Positions 1-12,218 of a stretch of 64,000 nucleotides of DNA are shown one piece after another (positions within the stretch are counted from its first letter, which is position 1; every line of letters begins with the position of its first letter). The position numbers and the translations under genes were made by a program. Location of the stretch: positions 16,623,001 through 16,687,000 of the forward strand of contig NC_092561.1 in assembly GCF_037975245.1 (NCBI RefSeq), in the 5' to 3' direction. Source of the DNA: Apostichopus japonicus. Lineage: Eukaryota; Echinodermata; Holothuroidea; Aspidochirotida; Stichopodidae. Under the pieces are notes generated by a model. It was not told the DNA's origin and ran no database searches. It saw only the letters and a list, made by a program, of their open reading frames with translations.

Positions 1-263
1 CAGCGAAGCAGAAAAACTTCCCATATTGACAAAGCACGTGCTATGCATTGCACAGCACACACGAGCTGGCCAATCACAATGCGGAAGCTTTTCTTAATTC
101 TTTCACGCATTGTACGATCAGGGCAAAGGGTGGCAAAGAATCCCCTCATAAGGGCACTGTGCTGTAGCTTTAGAGTCCGGACTACTTGAATGAGAGCTTT
201 CCGGCAGGCAAATCATTTCTTTGATTCGTTTCAAGTCGAAAACATACCCAAATTTACTTCATC
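1..263. promoter_or_regulatory. H2B-H2A divergent promoter, L1 (partial)
   Basis: H2A-side part of the shared intergenic region; the H2B-proximal 100 bp lies outside the window. It holds the palindromic E-box AGCACGTGCT (33-42) and a CCAAT box in GGCCAATCAC (68-77). I see no clear TATA box for H2A; CTCATAAGG near 165 is the nearest candidate. Confidence 0.75.
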
Positions 264-644
264 ATGACTGGCAGGGGCAAAGGTGGTAAGGCCAGGGCAA
301 AGGCCAAGAGTCGATCTGCAAGAGCAGGGCTTCAATTCCCAGTAGGTCGTGTACACAGGTTCCTGCGAAGAGGAAATTACGCCCAGAGGATCGGCGCTGG
401 CGCACCCGTCTACCTGGCTGCCGTACTAGAATACCTCGCCGCCGAGATCTTGGAATTGGCCGGTAACGCTGCACGTGACAACAAGAAGACCAGGATCATC
501 CCCCGTCATCTCCAACTCGCCATCCGAAACGACGAGGAGTTGAACAAACTCTTGAGCGGAGTCACCATCGCCCAGGGAGGTGTTCTTCCAAACATCCAGG
601 CTGTCCTTCTACCCAAGAAGACATCCGGAGGCAAGAAGGCTTAA
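264..644 (+). CDS. H2A: Histone H2A, copy L1
   Basis: Core histone H2A, 126 codons, partner of H2B in the nucleosome. The N-terminal tail starts [15 protein letters not shown], followed by the H2A fold with [12 protein letters not shown] (alpha-N and alpha-1), the L1 loop [13 protein letters not shown], the acidic-patch segment [15 protein letters not shown] and the docking segment [15 protein letters not shown]. It ends TSGGKKA and has no SQ(E/D) motif, so it is canonical rather than H2A.X. It is intronless. The ATG is fixed by homology and lies 364 bp from the divergent H2B start in complete units. A histone stem-loop lies 38 nt after the stop, indicating replication-dependent, non-polyadenylated mRNA. 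It converges with H3 downstream. Seven intact copies and one truncated copy occur here with the same protein. Confidence 0.98.
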   Translation: MTGRGKGGKARAKAKSRSARAGLQFPVGRVHRFLRRGNYAQRIGAGAPVYLAAVLEYLAAEILELAGNAARDNKKTRIIPRHLQLAIRNDEELNKLLSGVTIAQGGVLPNIQAVLLPKKTSGGKKA

Positions 645-682
645 AGGGGAGGTTGCATTGCAATCGCCCATCGATTACCAAC

Positions 683-698
683 GGCTCTTTTAAGGGCC
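683..698 (+). terminator. Histone 3' stem-loop of H2A L1
   Basis: GGCTCTTTTAAGGGCC preceded by CCAAC. It folds into a 6-bp stem with a TTTA loop and one G-T wobble at the fourth pair. SLBP binds such hairpins to direct U7-dependent cleavage a few nt downstream. The purine element CCAGAAAGA follows 10 nt later (U7-pairing histone downstream element). Confidence 0.97.
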
Positions 699-724
699 AT
701 CAAATCACCCAGAAAGACATACTC

Positions 725-755
725 ATTCCTCTCCTCAAACATGCTTGCGTCAGTG
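725..755 (+). promoter_or_regulatory. Conserved AACATGC downstream motif, H2A L1
   Basis: A pyrimidine tract CCTCTCCTC followed by AACATGC at about +40 from the stem-loop, then GTCAGTGTCTT. The same arrangement follows H3, H4 and H2B at +40 to +43, beyond the usual U7-pairing zone. Its function is unknown. Confidence 0.7.
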
Positions 756-1234
756 TCTTATTTCTCCTTTTAAGTTAGATGTATCAGCTAGCTGCAACCC
801 TAATAATCGTGGGGCTTCGGACCCTCAGCCAAAAACCAAAGGTCAGAAACCCCAAGATTTGAGTGAAAACTCCTGCTGGACAGAAATCTAACATCCCATA
901 AAATAAAAAAAATTAAAAAACTATATATAATGTATGTAGGGAACTTTTCACATGATTTTGGCCGCAGGTTTTATGAATTAAGTATTTAGCAAGAGATCTT
1001 GGATTAGGGGATAAAGGGAACTTATTATTATTATTATTATTTATTAATAATTTTTGTAACTTTTGGGGTTTGAAATAAAAATAGATATTGAGTTTTGCTG
1101 CTTCAATGAGCTTACTGGTAGCAATGCATCTGGGGTGTTAAGTCAGATCCTAAGGGCTTTATTATTAATAGTCTTAGAAATTTGAAACTTGTAACAACTA
1201 ACGAGGCATATACTACCGCAAGTATTAATCGTTT

Positions 1235-1397
1235 CGCACCTTTCAATGTTATTAAGTCTGGAAATTTTAGTCGGTGTGTTACGTAATCAATTCGCAAAGC
1301 CAAGCCGAGGGAACGAGCATCAGCTCAAATTTTCCCCCGATCTACTGCGAGAGCCTATTGAAATGCCCGAGGCAGGTAAACTGTTATGGCAGTGGTA
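1235..1397 (+). repeat. Shared spacer element, copy in H2A-H3 spacer
   Basis: Diverged homologue of the element at 3991-4158, which lies in the opposite orientation. Shared blocks in order are GCACCTTTC, AGTCTGGAA, GTGTTACGTAATC, CGCAA/CGCCAAGCC, GATCTAC(T/C)GCG, AAATGCCCGAGGCA, AAACTGTT and TGGCAGTGGTA. Present in every unit, for example 20036-20198 in R1. It may be an old SINE-like insertion or a regulatory or RNA element. Confidence 0.65.
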
Positions 1398-1722
1398 TTA
1401 AATTTAAGATCTTCCGTGCTTTGAACGATAGAGATATTACTACGTTTTTAAGATTTACTTCTCTTGTATTGGAGATCGTTAACATACACGCTGATGTGTG
1501 TCAACCCATGTTAACACGCTTATAATACCAAGGCGATTAGGATAGAGTGTGTGTGTGTGTGGATTAGGGGTTATGATTATGAGTTAGGGATAAGCTCACT
1601 TTGATTATTGATTAGTGAATTGCATCATGCACGAAGGGAATCACCAACCACCCAGCATAGAAGTAATAATTACAATAATAATGATAATCATTAAAAAAAA
1701 AAAAAAAAAAAAAAAAATAATA

Positions 1723-1758
1723 ATGAGACGACAAGTTGCATGTTCGGAGGGAGAGAAA
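1723..1758 (-). promoter_or_regulatory. Conserved AACATGC downstream motif, H3 L1
   Basis: On the minus strand: CTCTCCCTC, then AACATGCA, then TTGTCGTCTC, with AACATGC starting at +41 from the H3 stem-loop. The CCAGTTAAAG segment at +10 (1764-1775) occupies the downstream-element position but is a poor purine match. Confidence 0.7.
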
Positions 1759-1784
1759 AATCTGCTTTAACTGGTAGATATGAT

Positions 1785-1800
1785 GGCCCTTAAAAGAGCC
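1785..1800 (-). terminator. Histone 3' stem-loop of H3 L1
   Basis: Same 16-nt hairpin read on the minus strand, 36 nt past the H3 stop, flanked by CCAAC on its 5' side. Confidence 0.97.
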
Positions 1801-1836
1801 GTTGGTTTTCGAGAATCCGTCGGAGACAGATACGAT

Positions 1837-3307
<1,471 letters not shown>

Positions 3308-3346
3308 ATGCATCTTTCCTGTCACGAAGACGAATCGAAATCCAAC

Positions 3347-3362
3347 GGCTCTTTTAAGGGCC
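3347..3362 (+). terminator. Histone 3' stem-loop of H4 L1
   Basis: Same hairpin sequence; the purine element CCCCAGAGAGAG follows at 3372-3383, a good histone downstream element. Confidence 0.97.
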
Positions 3363-3390
3363 ATCAAATATCCCCAGAGAGAGTTACTCA

Positions 3391-3425
3391 TTCCTCTCCC
3401 TCGAAACATGCAATTCGTCGTCTTA
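3391..3425 (+). promoter_or_regulatory. Conserved AACATGC downstream motif, H4 L1
   Basis: CCTCTCCCTC, then AACATGCA starting at +43 from the stem-loop, then TTCGTCGTCTT. Closest in sequence to the H3 version. Confidence 0.7.
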
Positions 3426-3990
3426 ATTCTTTTCTTTGTGTGAGTGAATGTATGTGTGTGTGTATGTATACGCCAGCATCGGGCAAAATAAGTTATATGC
3501 ATAGGCAATTTTGCTAGAAATTTCAAAACACCGTAATTGAAATCCACCCCCTCCCTCAAGTGAAGTCCCCCCCCCCCTTTAGTAATCCCTACCTAATTGG
3601 CTCTTCAGTTCCGACCTCCTGTTTGTTTATATAGACAACTTTCCCTAGGAAAAAAAAAGAAGTGTCTATTCTACAAAACTTCAATATTATCCCCCGTAGG
3701 ACCTCTTGCGAAGGTCGAGCAGGGGTAAACTCCTTTTATTTATACTCAAGTGAAGTCGGTTATTATACGTAATAAAATTCTGCAACAACCCCCAGTTCAC
3801 CAATACAGCAAACCAGTGAAGTTCTAAGACATACGACCCAAGAAGCAAGACAATACGAACTTCCCCCACCCCTCCACCCCCCTCCCGAATCGCTACTTGT
3901 CCATTGAACACAATGCATGCACGACTGTACCGTTACACGATTAGTCCCAAATGCGAGACAACATATCATTTGAAAATGCGCCCTTTTTTT

Positions 3991-4158
3991 ACCACTCGCC
4001 AGAACAGTTTCCCTTGCCTCGGGCATTTTATTTGGCTCACGCGGTAGATCACTGGTAATGTGAGCCGAGGAAGTTACTTTTCCAAGCTCGCTAGGCTTGG
4101 CGAGTCGATTACGTAACACGCATGCTATTGTTCCAGACTAATTAGCTAGAAAGGTGCA
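3991..4158 (-). repeat. Shared spacer element, copy in H4-H2B spacer
   Basis: Inverted, diverged homologue of 1235-1397. This copy contains several inverted repeats: GGCTCAC (4034-4040) with GTGAGCC (4060-4066), CCAAGC (4082-4087) with GCTTGG (4095-4100), and GTTAC (4073-4077) with GTAAC (4113-4117) enclosing the second. GGCTCACGCGGTAGATC resembles a pol III A box, and a weak B-box-like GAGTCGATTAC lies about 70 nt on. A tRNA-derived SINE relic or a structured RNA are both possible; neither is shown. Confidence 0.6.
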
Positions 4159-5029
4159 GAAGTTGACAGTGGCGAAAAATGAACGTCAGTCTTACTAAAG
4201 AGCGGATTTTCATATGTGGCTATGTCGCGATCATCGCAAGTGAAACTATTGAGTGTTTGTGTGTGGTGGGGGAGGACTTAGAGGTTATTTATCGTTATTG
4301 TTGGATTTATTATGGATTATTATGGATTCTAATACCTGTCTTGTCTCCTTACACCGTACAAACCTAGCAGAACCCTACGGTCATCATCGCAGGAATTGCT
4401 CAAGGAGAAGAGAACAAGATGCAAGACCGGCGACAGAGCCTTCTCAGTCAGCGCTCCCAGAATGCCTATACCGAACTCTGTGAGTGTATGCATTTCTCTT
4501 ACCACTTTTAAAAACTGCTTTGAAAGCATATTATGTTAGACTCGCTTTTACTGTGTGATTGACTGTGTTTTAACTGTTATTGTGCATAGATACTACGTTT
4601 GGAACTAGTTACTTAATTCTGAACATTTTATTTTTTTTAATATTTATCTTTCATTTATTTAGTACGTTTAGACTCTATTTTGTATCGTTCAGTATTGGGT
4701 ATTTGATCTGTTTTAGGATTTTGTAATAATTCTCTTACTGTAATGTTTTTTTTTTTTTTTTAATTTAAAAATTTTCATTTATTTACTACGTTTAGGGCTC
4801 TATTTTGTATCGTTTAGTATTTAGGCTTTTACAATAATTCTCTTACTGTACTATAGTTCCTCATACTTATATATATTTAAACCTGGACTATGATTGAATC
4901 TATTTACATGCTTCTTAAATTGTTTTGGACTATATGCGTTTTAGTATCGTTTAGTACGGGTGTGTTTTTTTTTTTTTTTTATATTGTTGCCTTTGGCTTT
5001 TACTTCTTTTTTTTTTCTTTTTTTGGCGC

Positions 5030-5090
5030 AGCTTTGCTGATTATGCGCTATATAAATATCACTTATTAATATTATTATTATCGATAAACG
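5030..5090 (-). repeat. Possible transposon-tail relic (TTTATATAGCGC)
   Basis: On the minus strand: AATAATAATATTAATAAG, then TGATATTTATATAGCGC, then ATAATCAGCAAAGCTGCGC. GCGC...GCGC can pair. ATTTATATAGCGC-type tails are, from memory, widespread in repeats of marine invertebrates and fish. Present once per unit at the same place, so it was fixed before amplification. Confidence 0.4.
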
Positions 5091-5171
5091 GGCCCCAGAA
5101 CGTGATCAACTACACGGTCAATGGCTTGAGAGTAACAGGTATATATGATACAATGTTAGATTACTTAAAAT

Positions 5172-5212
5172 AAGAGACAACGAAACTGCATGTTTGAGGA
5201 GGGGGAGATAAG
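5172..5212 (-). promoter_or_regulatory. Conserved AACATGC downstream motif, H2B L1
   Basis: On the minus strand: CTCCCCCTCCTC, then AACATGCAG at +43 from the stem-loop, then TTTCGTTGTCTC. CCAGAAACGG at +10 (within 5217-5228) is the downstream-element candidate. Confidence 0.7.
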
Positions 5213-5236
5213 TCTGCCGTTTCTGGAATATAGGAT

Positions 5237-5252
5237 GGCCCTTAAAAGAGCC
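5237..5252 (-). terminator. Histone 3' stem-loop of H2B L1
   Basis: Same 16-nt hairpin on the minus strand, 35 nt after the H2B stop. Confidence 0.97.
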
Positions 5253-5287
5253 GTTGGATGTCGAGCCTTCTACACGAGAAGAACAAT

Positions 5288-5659
5288 CTACTTGGAGGTG
5301 GTGTACTTGGTGACAGCCTTGGTACCCTCTGAGACGGCATGCTTGGCGAGCTCACCAGGCAGCAACAGTCTGACGGCGGTCTGGACCTCCCGACTGGTGA
5401 TGGTGGACTTCCTGTTGTAGTGGGCCAAACGGGAAGCTTCGGCGGCGATACGCTCGAAGATGTCGTTCACGAAGCTGTTCATGATAGACATAGCACGGCT
5501 AGAGATACCGGTGTCTGGGTGGACCTGCTTCATGACTTTGTAGATGTAGATACTGTAAGTCTCACGCCTGGTCCTTCGCCTCTTCTTGTCTCCTGGGTTG
5601 CGAGGTGCCTTGGACTTGGCGGCCTTCTTTGCTCCCTTTCCTGCAGCTTTTGGTGCCAT
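5288..5659 (-). CDS. H2B: Histone H2B, copy L1
   Basis: Core histone H2B, 123 codons, dimerises with H2A. A lysine-rich tail ([20 protein letters not shown]) and a basic stretch KKRRRTRRE precede the histone fold: [37 protein letters not shown], then [19 protein letters not shown]. The C-terminal helix ends AVTKYTTSK and keeps the conserved ubiquitination lysine (AVTK). The short tail lacks the SPKK repeats of sea urchin sperm H2B, so this is an ordinary somatic or embryonic form. Intronless; ATG fixed by homology. Divergent from H2A and convergent with H4. Confidence 0.98.
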   Translation of the reverse strand: MAPKAAGKGAKKAAKSKAPRNPGDKKRRRTRRETYSIYIYKVMKQVHPDTGISSRAMSIMNSFVNDIFERIAAEASRLAHYNRKSTITSREVQTAVRLLLPGELAKHAVSEGTKAVTKYTTSK

Positions 5660-6023
5660 TTTGGACGTGAAGTTTTCGTTGCGATACGGTAAGTAAAGCG
5701 ATGAGTGAATGAGTGTCCTCCACGCTGCGAAATGTATTTATGACAGATTTGATATCACTTCAGCGAAGCAGAAAAACTTCCCATATTGACAAAGCACGTG
5801 CTATGCATTGCACAGCACACACGAGCTGGCCAATCACAATGCGGAAGCTTTTCTTAATTCTTTCACGCATTGTACGATCAGGGCAAAGGGTGGCAAAGAA
5901 TCCCCTCATAAGGGCACTGTGCTGTAGCTTTAGAGTCCGGACTACTTGAATGAGAGCTTTCCGGCAGGCAAATCATTTCTTTGATTCGTTTCAAGTCGAA
6001 AACATACCCAAATTTACTTCATC
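5660..6023. promoter_or_regulatory. H2B-H2A divergent promoter, L1/L2
   Basis: Complete 364-bp shared promoter. The H2B side has a TATA-like CATAAATAC (minus strand, 5733-5741) about 75-80 bp before the H2B ATG. The middle has palindromic AGCACGTGCT (5793-5802) next to ATGCAT, and GGCCAATCAC (5828-5837), a CCAAT box on the H2A strand. No good TATA is seen for H2A. I find no perfect octamer ATTTGCAT. Confidence 0.8.
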
Positions 6024-6404
6024 ATGACTGGCAGGGGCAAAGGTGGTAAGGCCAGGGCAAAGGCCAAGAGTCGATCTGCAAGAGCAGGGCTTCAATTCCC
6101 AGTAGGTCGTGTACACAGGTTCCTGCGAAGAGGAAATTACGCCCAGAGGATCGGCGCTGGCGCACCCGTCTACCTGGCTGCCGTACTAGAATACCTCGCC
6201 GCCGAGATCTTGGAATTGGCCGGTAACGCTGCACGTGACAACAAGAAGACCAGGATCATCCCCCGTCATCTCCAACTCGCCATCCGAAACGACGAGGAGT
6301 TGAACAAACTCTTGAGCGGAGTCACCATCGCCCAGGGAGGTGTTCTTCCAAACATCCAGGCTGTCCTTCTACCCAAGAAGACATCCGGAGGCAAGAAGGC
6401 TTAA
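6024..6404 (+). CDS. H2A: Histone H2A, copy L2
   Basis: 126 codons, identical protein to the L1 copy exactly 5760 bp upstream. Its complete divergent promoter with the L1 H2B is in the window. Confidence 0.98.
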   Translation: MTGRGKGGKARAKAKSRSARAGLQFPVGRVHRFLRRGNYAQRIGAGAPVYLAAVLEYLAAEILELAGNAARDNKKTRIIPRHLQLAIRNDEELNKLLSGVTIAQGGVLPNIQAVLLPKKTSGGKKA

Positions 6405-6442
6405 AGGGGAGGTTGCATTGCAATCGCCCATCGATTACCAAC

Positions 6443-6458
6443 GGCTCTTTTAAGGGCC
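6443..6458 (+). terminator. Histone 3' stem-loop of H2A L2
   Basis: Identical hairpin; CCAGAAAGA and AACATGC elements follow as in L1. Confidence 0.96.
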
Positions 6459-7544
6459 ATCAAATCACCCAGAAAGACATACTCATTCCTCTCCTCAAAC
6501 ATGCTTGCGTCAGTGTCTTATTTCTCCTTTTAAGTTAGATGTATCAGCTAGCTGCAACCCTAATAATCGTGGGGCTTCGGACCCTCAGCCAAAAACCAAA
6601 GGTCAGAAACCCCAAGATTTGAGTGAAAACTCCTGCTGGACAGAAATCTAACATCCCATAAAATAAAAAAAATTAAAAAACTATATATAATGTATGTAGG
6701 GAACTTTTCACATGATTTTGGCCGCAGGTTTTATGAATTAAGTATTTAGCAAGAGATCTTGGATTAGGGGATAAAGGGAACTTATTATTATTATTATTAT
6801 TTATTAATAATTTTTGTAACTTTTGGGGTTTGAAATAAAAATAGATATTGAGTTTTGCTGCTTCAATGAGCTTACTGGTAGCAATGCATCTGGGGTGTTA
6901 AGTCAGATCCTAAGGGCTTTATTATTAATAGTCTTAGAAATTTGAAACTTGTAACAACTAACGAGGCATATACTACCGCAAGTATTAATCGTTTCGCACC
7001 TTTCAATGTTATTAAGTCTGGAAATTTTAGTCGGTGTGTTACGTAATCAATTCGCAAAGCCAAGCCGAGGGAACGAGCATCAGCTCAAATTTTCCCCCGA
7101 TCTACTGCGAGAGCCTATTGAAATGCCCGAGGCAGGTAAACTGTTATGGCAGTGGTATTAAATTTAAGATCTTCCGTGCTTTGAACGATAGAGATATTAC
7201 TACGTTTTTAAGATTTACTTCTCTTGTATTGGAGATCGTTAACATACACGCTGATGTGTGTCAACCCATGTTAACACGCTTATAATACCAAGGCGATTAG
7301 GATAGAGTGTGTGTGTGTGTGGATTAGGGGTTATGATTATGAGTTAGGGATAAGCTCACTTTGATTATTGATTAGTGAATTGCATCATGCACGAAGGGAA
7401 TCACCAACCACCCAGCATAGAAGTAATAATTACAATAATAATGATAATCATTAAAAAAAAAAAAAAAAAAAAAAAAATAATAATGAGACGACAAGTTGCA
7501 TGTTCGGAGGGAGAGAAAAATCTGCTTTAACTGGTAGATATGAT

Positions 7545-7560
7545 GGCCCTTAAAAGAGCC
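7545..7560 (-). terminator. Histone 3' stem-loop of H3 L2
   Basis: Identical hairpin on the minus strand downstream of H3. Confidence 0.96.
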
Positions 7561-7596
7561 GTTGGTTTTCGAGAATCCGTCGGAGACAGATACGAT

Positions 7597-9067
<1,471 letters not shown>

Positions 9068-9106
9068 ATGCATCTTTCCTGTCACGAAGACGAATCGAAA
9101 TCCAAC

Positions 9107-9122
9107 GGCTCTTTTAAGGGCC
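9107..9122 (+). terminator. Histone 3' stem-loop of H4 L2
   Basis: Identical hairpin; purine element and AACATGC motif follow. Confidence 0.96.
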
Positions 9123-10996
9123 ATCAAATATCCCCAGAGAGAGTTACTCATTCCTCTCCCTCGAAACATGCAATTCGTCGTCTTAATTCTTTTCTTTGTG
9201 TGAGTGAATGTATGTGTGTGTGTATGTATACGCCAGCATCGGGCAAAATAAGTTATATGCATAGGCAATTTTGCTAGAAATTTCAAAACACCGTAATTGA
9301 AATCCACCCCCTCCCTCAAGTGAAGTCCCCCCCCCCCTTTAGTAATCCCTACCTAATTGGCTCTTCAGTTCCGACCTCCTGTTTGTTTATATAGACAACT
9401 TTCCCTAGGAAAAAAAAAGAAGTGTCTATTCTACAAAACTTCAATATTATCCCCCGTAGGACCTCTTGCGAAGGTCGAGCAGGGGTAAACTCCTTTTATT
9501 TATACTCAAGTGAAGTCGGTTATTATACGTAATAAAATTCTGCAACAACCCCCAGTTCACCAATACAGCAAACCAGTGAAGTTCTAAGACATACGACCCA
9601 AGAAGCAAGACAATACGAACTTCCCCCACCCCTCCACCCCCCTCCCGAATCGCTACTTGTCCATTGAACACAATGCATGCACGACTGTACCGTTACACGA
9701 TTAGTCCCAAATGCGAGACAACATATCATTTGAAAATGCGCCCTTTTTTTACCACTGCCAGAACAGTTTCCCTTGCCTCGGGCATTTTATTTGGCTCACG
9801 CGGTAGATCACTGGTAATGTGAGCCGAGGAAGTTACTTTTCCAAGCTCGCTAGGCTTGGCGAGTCGATTACGTAACACGCATGCTATTGTTCCAGACTAA
9901 TTAGCTAGAAAGGTGCAGAAGTTGACAGTGGCGAAAAATGAACGTCAGTCTTACTAAAGAGCGGATTTTCATATGTGGCTATGTCGCGATCATCGCAAGT
10001 GAAACTATTGAGTGTTTGTGTGTGGTGGGGGAGGACTTAGAGGTTATTTATCGTTATTGTTGGATTTATTATGGATTATTATGGATTCTAATACCTGTCT
10101 TGTCTCCTTACACCGTACAAACCTAGCAGAACCCTACGGTCATCATCGCAGGAATTGCTCAAGGAGAAGAGAACAAGATGCAAGACCGGCGACAGAGCCT
10201 TCTCAGTCAGCGCTCCCAGAATGCCTATACCGAACTCTGTGAGTGTATGCATTTCTCTTACCACTTTTAAAAACTGCTTTGAAAGCATATTATGTTAGAC
10301 TCGCTTTTACTGTGTGATTGACTGTGTTTTAACTGTTATTGTGCATAGATACTACGTTTGGAACTAGTTACTTAATTCTGAACATTTTATTTTTTTTAAT
10401 ATTTATCTTTCATTTATTTAGTACGTTTAGACTCTATTTTGTATCGTTCAGTATTGGGTATTTGATCTGTTTTAGGATTTTGTAATAATTCTCTTACTGT
10501 AATGTTTTTTTTTTTTTTTTAATTTAAAAATTTTCATTTATTTACTACGTTTAGGGCTCTATTTTGTATCGTTTAGTATTTAGGCTTTTACAATAATTCT
10601 CTTACTGTACTATAGTTCCTCATACTTATATATATTTAAACCTGGACTATGATTGAATCTATTTACATGCTTCTTAAATTGTTTTGGACTATATGCGTTT
10701 TAGTATCGTTTAGTACGGGTGTGTTTTTTTTTTTTTTTTTATATTGTTGCCTTTGGCTTTTACTTCTTTTTTTTTTCTTTTTTTGGCGCAGCTTTGCTGA
10801 TTATGCGCTATATAAATATCACTTATTAATATTATTATTATCGATAAACGGGCCCCAGAACGTGATCAACTACACGGTCAATGGCTTGAGAGTAACAGGT
10901 ATATATGATACAATGTTAGATTACTTAAAATAAGAGACAACGAAACTGCATGTTTGAGGAGGGGGAGATAAGTCTGCCGTTTCTGGAATATAGGAT

Positions 10997-11012
10997 GGCC
11001 CTTAAAAGAGCC
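10997..11012 (-). terminator. Histone 3' stem-loop of H2B L2
   Basis: Identical hairpin on the minus strand downstream of H2B. Confidence 0.96.
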
Positions 11013-11047
11013 GTTGGATGTCGAGCCTTCTACACGAGAAGAACAAT

Positions 11048-11419
11048 CTACTTGGAGGTGGTGTACTTGGTGACAGCCTTGGTACCCTCTGAGACGGCAT
11101 GCTTGGCGAGCTCACCAGGCAGCAACAGTCTGACGGCGGTCTGGACCTCCCGACTGGTGATGGTGGACTTCCTGTTGTAGTGGGCCAAACGGGAAGCTTC
11201 GGCGGCGATACGCTCGAAGATGTCGTTCACGAAGCTGTTCATGATAGACATAGCACGGCTAGAGATACCGGTGTCTGGGTGGACCTGCTTCATGACTTTG
11301 TAGATGTAGATACTGTAAGTCTCACGCCTGGTCCTTCGCCTCTTCTTGTCTCCTGGGTTGCGAGGTGCCTTGGACTTGGCGGCCTTCTTTGCTCCCTTTC
11401 CTGCAGCTTTTGGTGCCAT
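11048..11419 (-). CDS. H2B: Histone H2B, copy L2
   Basis: 123 codons, identical protein to L1; last complete H2B before the gap. Confidence 0.98.
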   Translation of the reverse strand: MAPKAAGKGAKKAAKSKAPRNPGDKKRRRTRRETYSIYIYKVMKQVHPDTGISSRAMSIMNSFVNDIFERIAAEASRLAHYNRKSTITSREVQTAVRLLLPGELAKHAVSEGTKAVTKYTTSK

Positions 11420-11783
11420 TTTGGACGTGAAGTTTTCGTTGCGATACGGTAAGTAAAGCGATGAGTGAATGAGTGTCCTCCACGCTGCGAAATGTATTTA
11501 TGACAGATTTGATATCACTTCAGCGAAGCAGAAAAACTTCCCATATTGACAAAGCACGTGCTATGCATTGCACAGCACACACGAGCTGGCCAATCACAAT
11601 GCGGAAGCTTTTCTTAATTCTTTCACGCATTGTACGATCAGGGCAAAGGGTGGCAAAGAATCCCCTCATAAGGGCACTGTGCTGTAGCTTTAGAGTCCGG
11701 ACTACTTGAATGAGAGCTTTCCGGCAGGCAAATCATTTCTTTGATTCGTTTCAAGTCGAAAACATACCCAAATTTACTTCATC
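11420..11783. promoter_or_regulatory. H2B-H2A divergent promoter, L2/L3
   Basis: 364 bp with E-box palindrome (11553-11562) and CCAAT box (11588-11597) as in the previous copy. Confidence 0.8.
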
Positions 11784-12164
11784 ATGACTGGCAGGGGCAA
11801 AGGTGGTAAGGCCAGGGCAAAGGCCAAGAGTCGATCTGCAAGAGCAGGGCTTCAATTCCCAGTAGGTCGTGTACACAGGTTCCTGCGAAGAGGAAATTAC
11901 GCCCAGAGGATCGGCGCTGGCGCACCCGTCTACCTGGCTGCCGTACTAGAATACCTCGCCGCCGAGATCTTGGAATTGGCCGGTAACGCTGCACGTGACA
12001 ACAAGAAGACCAGGATCATCCCCCGTCATCTCCAACTCGCCATCCGAAACGACGAGGAGTTGAACAAACTCTTGAGCGGAGTCACCATCGCCCAGGGAGG
12101 TGTTCTTCCAAACATCCAGGCTGTCCTTCTACCCAAGAAGACATCCGGAGGCAAGAAGGCTTAA
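11784..12164 (+). CDS. H2A: Histone H2A, copy L3
   Basis: 126 codons, identical protein to L1 and L2. Confidence 0.98.
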   Translation: MTGRGKGGKARAKAKSRSARAGLQFPVGRVHRFLRRGNYAQRIGAGAPVYLAAVLEYLAAEILELAGNAARDNKKTRIIPRHLQLAIRNDEELNKLLSGVTIAQGGVLPNIQAVLLPKKTSGGKKA

Positions 12165-12202
12165 AGGGGAGGTTGCATTGCAATCGCCCATCGATTACCA
12201 AC

Positions 12203-12218
12203 GGCTCTTTTAAGGGCC
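12203..12218 (+). terminator. Histone 3' stem-loop of H2A L3
   Basis: Identical hairpin with downstream elements. Confidence 0.96.

Larger units (their letters stand above)
645..1836. other. H2A-H3 convergent spacer, L1
   Basis: 1192 bp between two convergent 3' ends. After the H2A processing signals it holds AT-rich sequence with an ATT repeat (1023-1050), a diverged copy of an element shared with the H4-H2B spacer (1235-1397), a GT dinucleotide run (about 1546-1560) and a 25-nt poly-A run (1693-1717). The H3 processing signals lie at its right end. No open frame in it looks coding. Confidence 0.85.
3308..5287. other. H4-H2B convergent spacer, L1
   Basis: 1980 bp. It contains the H4 processing signals, a GT run (3441-3468), C-rich tracts (3546-3580, 3860-3890), the shared spacer element (3991-4158), AT-rich sequence with long T runs (4620-5030) and a repeat-like TATATAGCGC segment (5030-5090). 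The H2B processing signals close it. Predicted frames of 60-94 codons do not look coding. L1 has an extra base near 3996 absent from the other units. Confidence 0.85.
6405..7596. other. H2A-H3 convergent spacer, L2
   Basis: 1192 bp, no difference from the L1 spacer noticed. The shared spacer element is at 6995-7157. No gene seen. Confidence 0.85.
9068..11047. other. H4-H2B convergent spacer, L2
   Basis: 1980 bp. It lacks the extra base seen near 3996 in L1, and a T run near 10722-10740 is one base longer, so the total length is unchanged. Holds the second spacer element (about 9751-9917). No gene seen. Confidence 0.85.

Noticed and set aside
1561-1595. GGATTAGGGGTTATGATTATGAGTTAGGG as telomere-like repeat
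   Set aside because: Only isolated TTAGGG-like words, no tandem TTAGGG run.
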